Source: Sisyra terminalis | Taxonomy: Eukaryota > Arthropoda > Insecta > Neuroptera > Sisyridae | Direction of reading: 5' to 3' | Assembly (NCBI GenBank): GCA_958496175.1 | Contig: OY292279.1 | Location: 18,166,001 to 18,230,000 of the forward strand | Length of the DNA: 64,000 bases | Position numbers and translations under genes: made by a program | The notes under the pieces: model-generated | What the model was told of the DNA's origin: nothing | The model's database searches: none | The model's input: the letters and a program-made list of their open reading frames with translations, nothing else | Shown here: positions 50,901 through 62,959 of the stretch, in pieces | Numbering within the stretch: the first letter of the stretch is position 1 | Layout of the letters: every line of letters begins with the position of its first letter

Positions 50901-53900
50901 TGTGATCATTAAATCTCTTTTAATAACGCGACTTTTTTAATTGAGAAATATTAATATCTAGGAACGAAAAAACGGCAATTCTTCTCGAATAAACGAAAAT
51001 AAATAAACATTTAACGATTTAACGATTTAAAGTTTCCAATATCCAACATTTGTTCACTGAAGCTCTTGCCGTTTGGACGAAATTAATTTTTTTTTCATAC
51101 TACAAACTTCATAATATATCAAATATTAATTATTGAGAAACTAATTCACGTGAACAGAAATCACCGCCACCAATTTTCCATAAGTGTCTTCATATTCCAT
51201 ACTAAAGCGATGGAAAAAATACAATTCACGGACGAACAAACGTAGATCTTACACGAACCAACAAAGATCTATAGGAATACGTCAACTCCAAGGAAATAAA
51301 GAGCTCAAGTCCATTTTAGCACATCCACAATCTGGCAACGTTGCATTTTCGACTTTGTTTTTAATTTAATTCAGAATTAAATCGGTCCGTAATGAAAATT
51401 TAACCACAAAAGAGAGAATTGTTCCATATTAGAATTGAATTAACAAAAATATCGCGAGTAGAATGAAAAACAAAATCGAAAAAGCAACGTTGCCAGATTG
51501 TGGGTATGCTAAAATGGACTTGACCCAAAAAAAAAGAAAAGCAAACTAAGAACAAACAAAGGCTCAAGTGTACTTTAGCACACCCACAATCTGGCAACGT
51601 TGCATTTTCGATTTTGTTTTTAATTTAATTCGCGATATTTTTGTTAATTCAATTCTAATATGGTATAATTCTCTCTTTGGTGGCTAAATTTTCATTATGG
51701 ACCGATTTAATCGCGAATTAAATTAAAAACAAAGTCGAAAATGAAACATTGCCAGATTGTGGGTGTGCTAAAGTACACATAAGCCCAAACAAACTAAGAA
51801 CAAACAAACCAATGAGCAAAAAAAAATTTGAAAAATTAAAAGTCGATGGGATAACATTCGGGAGTTACGTAATATTAGAAAGAATTTGTTTTGTGTTTAT
51901 TTTCATATTCTCGCAATAAAAAAAAAATCATTCTTACTCGCTGACTGATGCGATTTTATTGAACGAAATCGTGTCAGTATAGGATCCATTCACGACACTC
52001 TTCTCTATGGTCCTTTTTGCGTGGTAGCTAAATGTATCACGATGAGTCATAAACACGAAGCATAGTGTAATCAAAAAGAAACCATACATCAATAATTCAA
52101 TAGTAACTCTGCGATACTCAGAAAATTTGAATTCCCGATCAGCCAAAGCCTGGAAACATAAAAATAATGTTCTATCATTTTTCTGTCAATCTCGAAGTGG
52201 ACCCACAGTAGTTCCATTTTAAATGAGTTTCACACAATCTCCTGGTGATGCATTTATTGTGTATTTGTTACGGTCCGATCGATACTATTTTTTTTTCAGT
52301 CGAAACCAAGGGTCCAGGAAAACAACGATCATTGCTTCGTGTTATCTTGCTCTCACTTTTAAACTTCGTATCAGTTCGTTTCTCCTACAGAAGATAAAAC
52401 GACGCCAGCGCTCATAGTGATAGGTCCGGCACTACCATTTTTGGTACAGAAAATGTGGTTGACATCGGGTCCCCGGTTTCGGCCGAAAAAAACTAGTGTC
52501 GGTCGAACCCTAATATTTGTACATAAACATGTCGAATCGACTAAATTTGGTGTTGCTTGTGGCTAATTTTTAGATGGATTACATGTAATAAAATGATAAA
52601 ATGTGAATCCACTCTTAGGTGTCTTTATTAATTTTTACCCGGCGAAAATAACAGGGAAGAGGAGTAATCTGATCTTTTCGTATTAAATGTCTTCTATGTT
52701 CGTTTGTCGCATATTTAATTTCATCTTCAATGTATCTATCAACCATATCGTTACGAAATCGTTGAACGTCCTCCCTCTAAAAATGATCAAATTTAAGTAC
52801 AGTTTTACATATGGAAATGAACCTTACATTGCGTATAACACGCCAGAAAATAGACCGAGCCATTATGAAAATGTTTTCTATGATAAATATATCAAAACAT
52901 AACGACATGCCCATAGCGAGCAACCACATATAACTTTTGTAAACTCCAAAATTGTAGCCAATACTAAACATAAATAGTACATTGTATGCCACCAAAACAC
53001 CACAGATACCTCTGAAAGTATGAAGGAAGTTATTTGCAAACTGTGCTGTTGGATGAATATATCAAAATTACAGAGCCACCAATCGAAATATAAATGGAAG
53101 CTGCGATCCAGGTTGTGCCATTGGATCGACTCCAGGAGTTTTCTCATTTCCATATGGAGCAGAAGACGGTAGCCATTGGGAGTTTCTAAAAGTGAAAATA
53201 ACGATTTTACTAAAATGTTTAAATACAATTCTCATTCAAGAGTAAAATAAAAATAAGTAAAACTATTAAAAATTTGTACACTATTTTATTTTAATATTAT
53301 TTTTCATTCAATTTCGAATTCTATTTACGTAAATCAGGCATGGATTACTTACGGAGTGCTAATGGGCAGCTAAATATCTAGAGCAGTGATTCCCAAAGTG
53401 GTCTATATCGACCCCTAGAGGTCTATGACAACCTGCAAGGGGTCTACGTCCGCGAAAAAAAATTTGGGGGTCCATGAAATGAAAATGGGGGTCCACGATA
53501 GTGGATCTCAAACACATACACTAATAGTACCTATTTACTTACATCATACTATCTTATGATATCAAGACATATACATTATTTTTAAAAGTACCTATGAAGT
53601 TATAAAAATACCTATGTTTTTACTTTAAGGTTTTAATACTAAACTTCACTGCAGTTAGAAATTTACAGGAAATCAATATCCGGTAAATAGGGGGTCTACC
53701 CAACACGGAAAAACATGGCAAGGGGTCTACGACACAAAAAAGTTTGGGGAACTCTGATCTAGAGGGTCAAATTACTTGAGTTCCTTCATAGTGCAGTACC
53801 TACGGTAATTTTGAGAAGCTCCCTGAAGAGGGAGCTTTTTTCAGTGGTTAATATGTGCTCAATAATATCTACCATATAGAATTGCACATATACTTCTAAC

Positions 53901-56900
53901 TGTTAAGTAGGTCAATAAATGGCAAGTAAAATACAAAAACTCAGATAGAAGATCTAAAAATTAGATGACATAAAATTTAATACATTTCCGTATGAAACAT
54001 AATTTATTGATGTATCTTAGGAGTGGGTAAACGGCCGATCGCGAAAAGGTCGATTCGATAGCAGGCATTTGAAAAATTTGTAGGTATTTTTTTTTTTTTA
54101 ATTGAAAGAGTGTATTAAAAATTTAACGAACATTAAAATAAAATTAAAAATTAAAGACGCACCTATTCTAGGATATAACTGATTCCTAAATAGTGCTTGT
54201 AATACTACCTTCTATTCATTCTCTCTTTAAGTGGTTACATGGGTTCATGGCTTCACAAAATCGATTTTTTTATTGCCTTATTCATTTCTACATAATCTCT
54301 AGAATATTGTTCGAAATTTTCAAGTTGACCCGAGTAATAGTTTCGGAGATACAGCCCTGGGAAGCTCAGAACGATGTAGGTATATCAGTGCAGCTGCTTG
54401 TCTATTGTCGCGTTTTTCTCGAAATTGTGGTTTCAAAGTCGCTTATCGATAGTTTGGCATCAAGTGCTACTCACAAAGCTTCAGAACTACCATATCCCAG
54501 AATATCTATACAACATAATTTCTTCATTTCTGAGCAACCGATGCTTCCAAATCAAAATGGACGATCAGTAATCAGAGGAAAAACCTATCCACTCGGGGGT
54601 ACCTCAGGGGTCAGTATCGGGTCCAATCCTTTTCGACCTCTACGTTGCGGACTTTCCGTCACTAGACCACTGCATCACCTCAATGTACGCGGATGACATC
54701 GTCATCTTCAACCTGGACAAAGATCTTCAAAGGGCCATCCACAAAACCCAGCAGTCTATCAACCACCTATCTTCCTGGTTCAGTAGATGGAAAATTCTCA
54801 TAAATCCATCTAAAAGTGTTGCAAAAATTTTCTCTCTAAGACGTTTCTCCAACCAACTGGAGCCTATCGTGTTGGATCACATGGAAATTCCGTGGTGTGA
54901 GAAAAAAACGCCTGTTAAATATCTGGGCATACTTCTGGACTCGAAATTAACCTGGCCAAACCACATCTCAAGTAAAATCAGAGAAGCCAACACTCGACTC
55001 ATCTAACTATACCCACTTATTAACAGAAGGTCTCGTCTAAGTAAGGAATGTTCATTGATGATATACAAATCAGTTATTAGACCACTTCTCACATACTCTT
55101 GCGCAGTCTGGCTTCCATCCTCAAAGAAAAATCACAATGATCTACAGGTGTTCCAAAATAGAGTTTTGAAGATCATCACTAAAGCTCCATGGTATGTGAG
55201 AAACAACCAAATTCATCACGAAATGAACGTCCCATGCTTAAAAGACTTTCTGACCGCACTCACAAGGAACTTCCTTAACGGCCTAGAAAATTGTCCAGTG
55301 CAGTAGAACTAGGCTTGGGAGAAACCATAAATCATAGAAGGCTAAAGCGGAAACTCCCACAAGAGCTCCAAGAAATAGTAGATGTTTGACCACAAGATCA
55401 AGAACCAACCAACAAATAAAAAAATACAAAAGACAGAAAAATTAAGTTCAACTCCTCCAGCTACTTAAACGCCGCTAAAGACCAATTGCCTGCCATCACC
55501 ACCATGATATAGCGACACATCGCTGAACTGGGGCAAAATTACAAAATAAACCACAAAAAAAAGTCGATTATCACGATTTCTCAAAAACTACACAACCGAT
55601 TTTGATGAAATTTTATAAAATTCTTCGGAATATAATTCATAAAGACTTGGACAAAAGATTTTTTTTCGATTACAACTATTTAGAAATGAAATATAGAGCA
55701 AATTTTACTGAAATTTGCATTTTTTTGTAAAACTGTTTACCAAAAATCAATTGTTCCCTTTTTTCCTTCGTTCAAGTTTTAATTTATGGTCTTAACGGTC
55801 TTAACTAAAACACGTTTTTTTTTCACTTATTTTCACGGATGATCTTATCATGAGTTCTGCTATCAACGCGGACACCTTTTTTCCGACGAGTCACCGGAAA
55901 TGACGTCGCAATGGCGGAGTTTGAAATATTTTTTTATGAAAATTTCATAAATTCTTTGTCCAATGTGTATGTTTAAGACAGTAAAAAGTTTAAAAAAAAT
56001 ATTTCTTTTTTATTTATATGGAAATAATATTGTTAAAAATAAACCATTTTTTCACCGATTAAACCCATGTGCCCCCTTAAATATGCATTCGTTTTTAATT
56101 TAACCCATTTTTCGAACTCTATCGCGTGTAGATACGAAGAACTATTGTCGATCATGCTAATATTAAGTTTGCCCTTGATGCATCTAAGGTATAATATTTG
56201 ATTTACAATACCTAAGGTAATATAAAAGATAATATTCCAATCATTCCAATCTTGCAATGCATGATATTAAACATGGGGGTCAAGCTCTTATGGCAGACTT
56301 GGTTCCCAAAAATTAATAGTTGGGGCGTCAAATGCAGATGGCGCGCTAAGCAATATTTCAAGTTTTAAGTGACTTTTAGCGAAGGTAAAGTGTAAAGTTG
56401 GTAGAAGTGTTGAAGTTGGTAGTTAAGAAATTAGGGGGGTGAAAGTTTTTTGACTAACTTTAAAATAAGACTGACGCCGCTAACTAGCAAGTGCCGAATT
56501 TGATTATTTGGAATCGCGGTCTTCTTTTCAATATCGATCATGGATAACGTATTTCACATTTAATGGCAGTGTTGTGTGCATTTTGTCAAAAGATCAACAT
56601 CAAATACACTTTTCTACTGCCCAAATTCATTATGAAGGTAAGTACTTATTTACTAGTTAATACCCACGTTTTTATGGGACAAAAATATGATTTTAATTCA
56701 AACTTTGAATTTTTTTTTTTTAAGTAAAATAGGCAGTCACAATTCATAGCGATAGAAAAGGACAATTTCCAGGATTCAAATGTCATCTCTAAACTAACGC
56801 CATTGACGCCATTAAGTAAATATACATTAGCATGTCTGTAATTAACTTTAATTAAATTTTACAATGTGAAATAATGTTATATTTTCTTTTTCAATTTTAA

Positions 56901-59900
56901 TAAATAAAATTTAATTTTCAATCAAATTTTCGTTAGTATATTTTAAATATTTTAGGAATAAATTAAATTTGAATTTGGCGCATAAAATTCTAAAATTGGT
57001 TAAAAGTAGTTATCGTTATTATCGGCTATGCTACACTAGCGCCCTTAGTAAATGACGCCCGGAAGATAGCCATTTGGAGGAACACAAAATTAACATTGAG
57101 CTAGCCTCCCCTGATATTAAATGTGTAAACACGTGGCGCCGCCAACTGTGAGGCTAGAATACTAACTAACCGATACTATGTAATTTTATGGTAATTGACA
57201 AAGTTAGTAGGTACTCTAGACACACTTGTGGCAGGATCACATCTTGACACATTTCCCATCATATATTGAAGCATTGGAATACCTTCTTATATATTATTTT
57301 AATTAATTATTACCGACCCCACATCTCGTCATCTACCGACAAATGACGGAACATAGTAATAGTTTGTGATCATTAAATCACTTGTCACTTGTATTAACGC
57401 TACTTTTTAGTTTGAGAAATATTAATATCTAGGAACGAACAAACGTAAATCTTACACGAACAAACGAAATTCTATAGAAGTACATTCAATTCCAAGGGAA
57501 AAAAGACCGTAATAAAAAACGATGGGCTTACTTTAGGTTTCCATTTCTTTAAAATTGTTTAAAATGCATAGTGTTACGTTGGGGAAACGTAATTCGAGAT
57601 CTAACAAAGTGTCTCGTTTTCGTGGGTTAGCCTGACTAGCACTTAGCTCCATAAACATGTTCAGATGTAGTCCTGGACGTGGCTGGTTGGATCCTCCGCT
57701 GGTATCATGGACAGGGCAGGTGAACAGGGCTCCGGTAAATCACGATTTCTGGTTTTCGTTGTTTTATACGTTAAAAAAAAACAACAAAATATTGACACGC
57801 TGCCACAAATTCTCCACTCACACACAAGAGTTTATTAATCAATAATTAGAGGTTATCATTAATATAAATAATTAATTAGCTGTACCATTTTATCAATTAC
57901 TATCAACGCTACCTGAAATGCAGGGTTAACCAACTGCAACCCATGCACAATCAGTACAAATAGCTTACAATTAATTGATATGGTCAACAATTTTAAAGAT
58001 GAACCACGTGCTCTGCACTTAATATCTTTTTACATAACCTCAAAAAGCCCTTAAACGTGGGAATCCACGCCCTTTTATAGTCCTCGCCGCCATGACAGTG
58101 GCGTCACGGATTTATCCGAATGCGTTCGGAGGCGCACGATGCCAACATCGTAACAATAGATAAAGGAGAGAAATTAAATTTGAAAAGAATTTCTGATTTC
58201 ATAATTAAATTATGGTATTAATTAAGAAAAAACTAACATTTATTGCTGATGAGGCTCAAGTCTCCTTTAGCACAGTCAAATCTGGCAACGTTGCATTTTT
58301 TACTTTGTTCTTAATTTAATTCGCGAATAAATCAGCCCGAATCTAAATTTAACCGCTCAAGATAAAATTATCCCATTTGAGAATTAAATTAATAAAAAAA
58401 ATAGCGAATAGAATAAAAACAATATAGAAAATAGAATGTTGCTAGATTTGACTGTGCTAAAAGGGACTTGAGCCTCAAAATATATGTTTAGAATTGAATA
58501 TATCAAATATATTTATATATCAATCAACGATATATGGTGAATATTTGTGAAATGAATATGGTGAAAATATAGATTCCACCTCAGTGCAGTACAAATAGAT
58601 ATTTTGCTTGACAATGTCATCTATTGCTTTATTTTAGAAACGCTGGATCACGTTTTTGTCTTGCATTTGAACTGATTTTCTTTGTAAGTTTTTCTTCTCT
58701 GGTTTCAAATATTATTTGTAATAAAATTCATGAATGACAATATTAAGACAAAAGATAAAAAGGCAATTTTTGTTGATACTCTTGGATAATATTTATATTT
58801 TTTATATCAACGGCCTCAACAATAATTGACAATAGAGATCCAACAGTGTACAGAACTGTATGGAACAGTACTACGCTAGTACTAATACAGAGGACAAGTA
58901 TTGAGGAATCATATTTAAGTTTTTTTGACCCCGTATTCGATTCGGTGGTCCTATCTCTCTCCTAATGTCTTTTCACTTCAACGAACTCGGTCGAAGCGCG
59001 GTCATTTCAACAAAATAAGAAGTAGGGTACTTCTTATTTATTGTTAATACTCGTGGATAATATTTATATTTTTTTATATAAACGGCCCAAACGGCCTCAA
59101 CAATAATTGACAAAAATGATCCAGCACTGTATGGAACTGTACAGAACAGTTCTGCGATAGTACTAATGGTCAGCGTCAGTGGGCAGCAGTAGGCAGATGC
59201 ACATTTCATGTTATGCGCATGATCATTTTTGGTAAACAGAGATGGAATCACCGAATTTTGATGTCAATTATTGGACCATGAAGAAAAAATTCGCCATGTA
59301 CAACATAAATACTCTACTTGTCTGCTCTATACTGTATTTCTGCGTTGTAGACTGGCTATAACCCGATGTCTTTAGAGGCTTAAACCTTTTAACTAGGGAA
59401 GAGAGTCTTTCGTATAACTAAAATTTTAAATGACTAAGCTCACCTTACAATTAGCACAAAAATGTGGGTGATAAGAGCGGCAATAATCGAACCTTCGATT
59501 GCCGCATTTTTAGTTATATCCCAAAAGATTTCTGCATAGTCATCATTCGCATCTTTATCATATACGTGCAATCCCAATTTAGCAGCAATTATGTGACTTG
59601 CAGTTGTCAAATAAGTGAAACAGAATATAATTTTCGATGTCCGTGTTAAGGATCCAAATGGTTCACTAAAAATGAAAAAAAAATTTTTTTTGTAGACCAC
59701 AATTGGCATTTGCTAGAGTAAATGAATGAAATAGCACCAGCATTGAACCATAGTGCTTTTGAAGGTTTTTATGGTTCAAATTGCCAATACGTTTCTTCAG
59801 GATCACAAAGTGTATCATTAGAAAACAAAATATGACATTTAATGTTAATGTTACTAATATATTTCTCGTTTTAAGAACAAACTTGTGTAGAACCCGTTAG

Positions 59901-61174
59901 GCTCCATCTTTACGGAAAGTATTACAGACAGAGATCAGCTGCTTTATTTTGGCGGAGAAGAGTGATTGAGCGAGAAATGCATGAATATATTTTGACGAAA
60001 TCATCACCTTGGGAATATTTTCCCATATTAAGTGGGCGATCTACGTGAAATTTACAAGAGGTAATACGTTTTCGGGAGGATGAACAACTGATTTATTTCA
60101 ACTATCATATTTTTTCTTCTACTTGATCGCCTAAACTTGTTTGGCCTCACGTCCCTTTAAGGTCGGTCAAAAGCTGGCAACGTTGCATTTTCTACTTTGT
60201 TTTGTATTCTATTTGCGATTTTTTTGTTGATTCAATTCTAAAATGGAGTAATTGTCTCTGATGTGACTAAATTTTCATAATGGTCCGATTTATTCGCAAA
60301 TTAAATCAAAAACAACTCAGAAAGTGCAACGTTGCCAGCTTTCGACCGACCTGGAAGGGACATGAACTCTTACTTGTCTGATACTTACTGAGTCAACATT
60401 CCAAACCACTTATGGTGGTAATAGAAATCTTCCAAATTGAATATCTTTCTGTGTATTGATTGTTGTTTAACAAACGTTTGATAGATAATTTGATGAATTT
60501 TTTTGGCATCTTTGATAAAAGAGAACCAACGCTTTACCATAAAAACCCATTCTCGTTTACGTACGTAATCACGAACGATCAATTTTTCACAATACCACGA
60601 AGGGGAATGTCCACGATGGTCTAACCACAATTCAACTGCGGCAATTCGTCCCAAGTGAGTCCCTGTCGTTAAGGTATACATGTTCACACTACAACGCTCA
60701 AATGTATTTTCAACTTCCATCACAGATCGCAGCACATGTCTCTATAACATATGAATTCTTAATGTCATATATTATTAAATTAATGTATACATTAACGTGA
60801 ATGTATGTAATGAATAATATGAAAAATTGAACAGTTTATTTTCACCTTACTGTTCGCCTTGTCTCCATACAGCTTGATTCCCACTCTAGAAGTTGTACCA
60901 GCATTCGGATAATGTCCAGTTATTACAATTATAACATACATATACTTTTCATATTTCCGGTTATCGACTAAATAGTGAGCTGTTTTCTGAAAATATAAAA
61001 AAAATAGTGTTAAATAAAAAATAAAAAAACACATGTGTACAATTCACACGCGATAGAAGTGAAACCTTCAAAAATATGAACTTCAAGATAATAAGACGAA
61101 TGTGAAATTTCGAGAGTAGGATAATTACAGGGTTTAGTTATGATCAGGTTGATACCAAGATTTAAAATTATTTT

Positions 61175-61221
<47 letters not shown>

Positions 61222-62959
61222 TTTTTCTAGACTCCGAGTTTGCATTTTCGATAAATGATATGAGAGGCTTATGGTAATATCGTTGGCATACGACTAACTC
61301 CGACGAGAGGAAGAACCAAGCAAAAAACATCGAGAGGGTGTTCCCAGCTTCAACCAATCACAGCTGGGTGATCGAAAACCAGTGAAAGAACCAAACAGAA
61401 AACATATAAAAGGCGTTCTCACCAACAGCCAATCACAGCTGGGTGATCGAAAATTACTCGTTATTACGTAATACATCGCCAATTAATGTTTTTGATTTTA
61501 TTGTTGTTAAAAATGCTGAACATTTATAAAATAAATTTGGTGTCCCAAAACTCAATTAAAGAGATTATTGTGTCTAATATAATATTTTCTATGAAATCTC
61601 CACTTAAGATCTATGGTATATTATCTTGTTAATAATTTGCGATATATCTGGAGTGTATATTTTATTATATGGTTTTTTTTACTAATGCTTCTTCTTTTTT
61701 TTTCGATAGTCCCGATAGTATTCTGTATAGGTTTTCAGCGTGCTTTTAAAAAAGGTATTAATAAAATAATGATTTTTTTATGCAAACAATACACAAATCC
61801 CCACGGTCATTAGGACCAGAGAAGAGAGACTTCAAATGTTACTTGAGATATAGGTTTTTTCATAATTAATACCATAATTTAATAATGAAATTCTTTTTAA
61901 ACTTAAATTCCCTTCTTTATCTACGCATGCGCTTTGCAAATTGCGAGGTAGCTAAGCGTAATTTTGTACAGCGCCATCTAAGTGCCGGCGACCAGAAGTT
62001 TTGATCATATGGTTTTTCTAACCGCCAAAATTGTTAACACAGAATTAAATTTCTATATTAGTTTCTCTTCTCTGGTTAGGACGACTATTCCCAAGCAGCG
62101 TAATATGCGTGCGCGCGCATCCATAAGAAATCTTATATTTTCTATTTCATTCTCTCACGTGTTAAATCTTCAATATGTTTAACTTTTTTAACTGTCGATT
62201 TTTCGTTTCATGAAATTTTAAGTCACAACGATATTTCAAAGTTTTTACTTCAAAAAAGAAAACGAGAAAAAAAGAACAAAAAACCTCATAGGAATCGTGC
62301 ATATCTCTTCGCCATCCATAGAGGCTTAAGCAAAATAATATAATCAGACCAATAAACCAAAATATGTAAATCACAAAAGACGGAGTTCTGTGAAATTTAA
62401 GCGAAACTTTTACATAATCGGTGGCAATCAAGCGTACTGGGATAGTGATGTAGGATAATAAATCAGTGGTTTCGGTCATCTCGCAATAAACATAGTCATC
62501 TGATTTGGGTGACTGAAAATGGAATTATATTAAAAATACTATAAAATAATCAATTGGACTTGCGTTTCTTACGTAGTGCGAATTCTCCTCTTTATCAATT
62601 TTACTTGAAATGCATGCAAAGTGGTAAGCACAAGCTTGGAAGAAAACCGATTTGTTCTATGAGGAAAAAAAATCTTATTAAATGTTTTTCGTAAAGTAAG
62701 GGCAAATACACACAATCGATTCAAACAGTCGAATTCATTTGTAGGACATGTAATGTATTTGTCATATAAATTACTGATCGTGTATGTTTTTACCTTAACA
62801 ATTACCAAAGAGGAAACTTACTTCTGTAGCAACTCCCACGTAAAAAGACTTCAAATTTTTGTCCACTAATATTTGTTTCTTCCCAGTAACAATCCCTCTG
62901 AATATTGCTGAATTAGATTTGAAATCTTTAACGCTTGGCTGAAGTTTCGTTACCACAAC
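41933..62959 (-). CDS. Polycystin-1-like (PKD1/LOV-1 family) protein, C-terminal 1069 residues
   Basis: A membrane receptor/channel subunit of the polycystin family. Fourteen exons, listed 5' to 3': 62822-62959, 62573-62656, 62285-62512, 60846-60986, 60389-60741, 59444-59665, 53072-53185, 52828-53011, 52639-52776, 51938-52149, 45614-45712, 45330-45553, 45045-45271, 41933-42778. They sum to 3210 nt including the TAA. Domain order, with residues counted from the first visible codon: extracellular region 1-118; TM1 about 121-142; PLAT domain 151-270 (YVIIVITGHYPNAGTTSRVG, LWLDHRG, WYCEKLIV); TM2-TM5 at about 325-480; TM6 about 549-566; polycystin extracellular domain (WDYFNRTLL, LRSVxx-like LRQ replaced by MRQIRMKPHTCRVPDD, PAGGYYTFL, WIDEATRLIVV); then five helices including the pore in the last exon. 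The N-terminus continues past 64000. Weak donors follow exons 62285-62512 (GTTTTT) and 60846-60986 (GTGAAA). Confidence 0.88.
43183..43894. repeat. TTAA-flanked MITE (piggyBac-like), polycystin gene last intron
   Basis: Ends GGGTGGATCACC and inverse GGTGATCCACCC with TTAA on both sides (43179-43182 and 43895-43898). 712 bp, no transposase. The short frames inside are shadows of low-complexity sequence. Confidence 0.85.
44060..44747 (+). mobile_element. Helitron 3' portion
   Basis: It ends CTAG at 44744-44747, followed by T, preceded by hairpin CGCaGAC-GAA-GTCGCG. The interior matches 27150-27480 and 28150-28500 (block GGTTTAATTATATAGTTGAAA). It is 5' truncated and lies in the last intron of the polycystin gene. 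A single arm of the FB4 family follows at about 44755-44860. Confidence 0.75.
45758..46546. repeat. R8 inverted-repeat element, copy B
   Basis: A close match to 17415-18190 over the whole length, differing by scattered substitutions and small indels. It starts 45 bp upstream of the acceptor side of exon 45614-45712, within the 6.2-kb intron. Confidence 0.85.
47109..48989 (-). mobile_element. 5'-truncated Jockey-like LINE with reverse transcriptase
   Basis: A non-LTR retrotransposon inserted in FB4. The reverse transcriptase is open from about 48710 to 47386 (minus) and shows KAPGYDLLSRKMIKELP, SYRPISLLPVLSKLLE, LFLDVSQAFDRVWH and the catalytic FADDTAIL. GVPQGS reads GVPQCS. A frameshift near 48700-48860 separates this from the upstream KLLKSTKKPVLANSPIRD segment. 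The endonuclease is absent, so the copy is dead on arrival. A 13-bp target duplication TGTTGGAAACTTT lies at 47096-47108 and 48990-49002. The T-rich left border is the complement of the 3' poly(A). Confidence 0.9.
49099..49321. repeat. M1 MITE, copy 4
   Basis: Complete, with a perfect 8-bp target duplication GTTGCGTT at 49091-49098 and 49322-49329. Ends GGCTCAAATATACTTTAGC and inverse. Confidence 0.93.
49548..50676 (-). mobile_element. Helitron, 1129 bp, with exact ends and helicase remnant
   Basis: Read on the minus strand it begins TCTATATATATATAAAAG and ends GGGTCAACTAG. A terminal hairpin GGCgGAAC-AAA-GTTCGCC lies just before the end. The host bases are A before and T after. Near the 3' end (about 49725-49815) it encodes CFSHGQLYVACSRVGRPSAS, the C-terminal motif of the Helitron Pif1-type helicase; the rest of the gene is gone. 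An internal tRNA-like segment is at 50388-50470. The related sequence near 53872 is the uninterrupted insertion site. Confidence 0.88.
51301..51525. repeat. M1 MITE, copy 5
   Basis: GAGCTCAAGTCCATTTTAGC at the left, inverse at the right, with the usual TCTGGCAACGTTGCATTTTC core. It lies in the right arm of FB4. Confidence 0.85.
51561..51784. repeat. M1 MITE, copy 6
   Basis: Complete, with the 8-bp target duplication CAAACAAA at 51553-51560 and 51785-51792. It is only 35 bp from copy 5. Confidence 0.92.
53384..53756. mobile_element. hAT-type MITE, copy 2
   Basis: Ends CAGTGATTCCCAAAGTGG and inverse. Perfect 8-bp target duplication ATCTAGAG at 53376-53383 and 53757-53764. About 97 percent similar by eye to copy 1. 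Confidence 0.93.
54560..55545 (+). mobile_element. Jockey-like LINE reverse transcriptase fragment, broken
   Basis: It encodes the C-terminal half of a non-LTR reverse transcriptase: YADDIVIFNLDKDLQ, the thumb region KYLGILLDSKLTW and SVIRPLLTYSCAVW. A stop codon interrupts it at about 55003-55005, and the frame is shifted upstream of 54683. It differs from the LINE at 47109-48989 (YADD instead of FADD), so it is a separate lineage. It lies in the intron between exons 59444-59665 and 53072-53185. Confidence 0.85.
56273..56640. repeat. R6 dispersed repeat, copy 2
   Basis: It starts ACATGGGGGTCAAGCTC and matches 26508-26880 almost base for base. The right border again ends in a donor-like AAGGTAAG. 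Confidence 0.75.
57300..57545. repeat. FB4 single arm
   Basis: It matches the right arm of FB4 at 50860-51300 (CCCACATCTCGTCATCTACC, GAAATATTAATATCTAGGAA). The partner arm is absent. Confidence 0.65.
57546..58252. other. Unassigned intronic sequence with higher G+C
   Basis: Part of the polycystin intron between exons 59444-59665 and 53072-53185. About 57600-57750 and 58020-58150 are richer in G+C than the surroundings and look like a transposon remnant. No partner in the window and no recognised frame. Confidence 0.4.
58253..58474. repeat. M1 MITE, copy 7
   Basis: Ends GGCTCAAGTCTCCTTTAGC and inverse (GACTTGAGCC). The arm block reads CACAGTCAAATCTGGCAAC, again matched in the opposite arm. 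No target duplication is visible. Confidence 0.85.
58766..59166. repeat. Local duplication, two units about 270 bp apart
   Basis: 58766-58886 and 59037-59166 share ACTCxTGGATAATATTTATA and CGGCCTCAACAATAATTGAC. They are direct repeats separated by unrelated sequence. Confidence 0.7.
60143..60368. repeat. M1 MITE, copy 8
   Basis: Divergent ends (GGCCTCACGTCCCTTTAAGG and inverse). The arm block GGTCGGTCAAAAGCTGGCAA is matched by its complement in the right arm. It ends 20 bp from the exon at 60389-60741. Confidence 0.8.
61181..61215. repeat. (TA)n microsatellite
   Basis: About 17 uninterrupted TA units in the polycystin intron after exon 62285-62512. Confidence 0.95.
61309..61455. repeat. Two-unit tandem repeat (about 73 bp each)
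   Basis: Both units end CAATCACAGCTGGGTGATCG and share AAGAACCAAxCAxAAAACAT. R7 copy 2 lies next to it at about 61020-61145. Position is intronic. Confidence 0.8.

Larger units (their letters stand above)
46624..51867. repeat. FB4 large foldback element with nested LINE, Helitron and MITEs
   Basis: The left arm (46624-47108 plus 48990-49547) and right arm (50677-51867) are inverse complements over several blocks. Examples: GGAAACTTTAAATCGTTAAA at 48993 and inverse near 51025; GCGGTGATTTCAATTCAC at about 46928 and inverse at 51155-51172; the outer ACTTTTGATTT/AAATTAAAAGT ends. The left arm is split by a LINE, the centre holds a Helitron, and M1 copies sit in both arms. Single-arm relatives are at 44755-44860, 53850-54015 and 57300-57545. 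No transposase was seen. Confidence 0.75.

Noticed and set aside
54193..54696. 167-codon plus-strand frame as an independent gene
   Set aside because: It is out of frame with the adjacent reverse transcriptase fragment and lacks recognisable domains; best read as decayed LINE and flanking sequence.
57657..57845. Short plus-strand frame in G+C-richer sequence
   Set aside because: No homology recognised, no splice partner on that strand, and it lies inside a polycystin intron full of transposon remnants.
61010..61357. Minus-strand frame containing a run of alternating Tyr and Ile
   Set aside because: It is a translation of the TA microsatellite joined to R7 repeat; no splice context within the polycystin gene.
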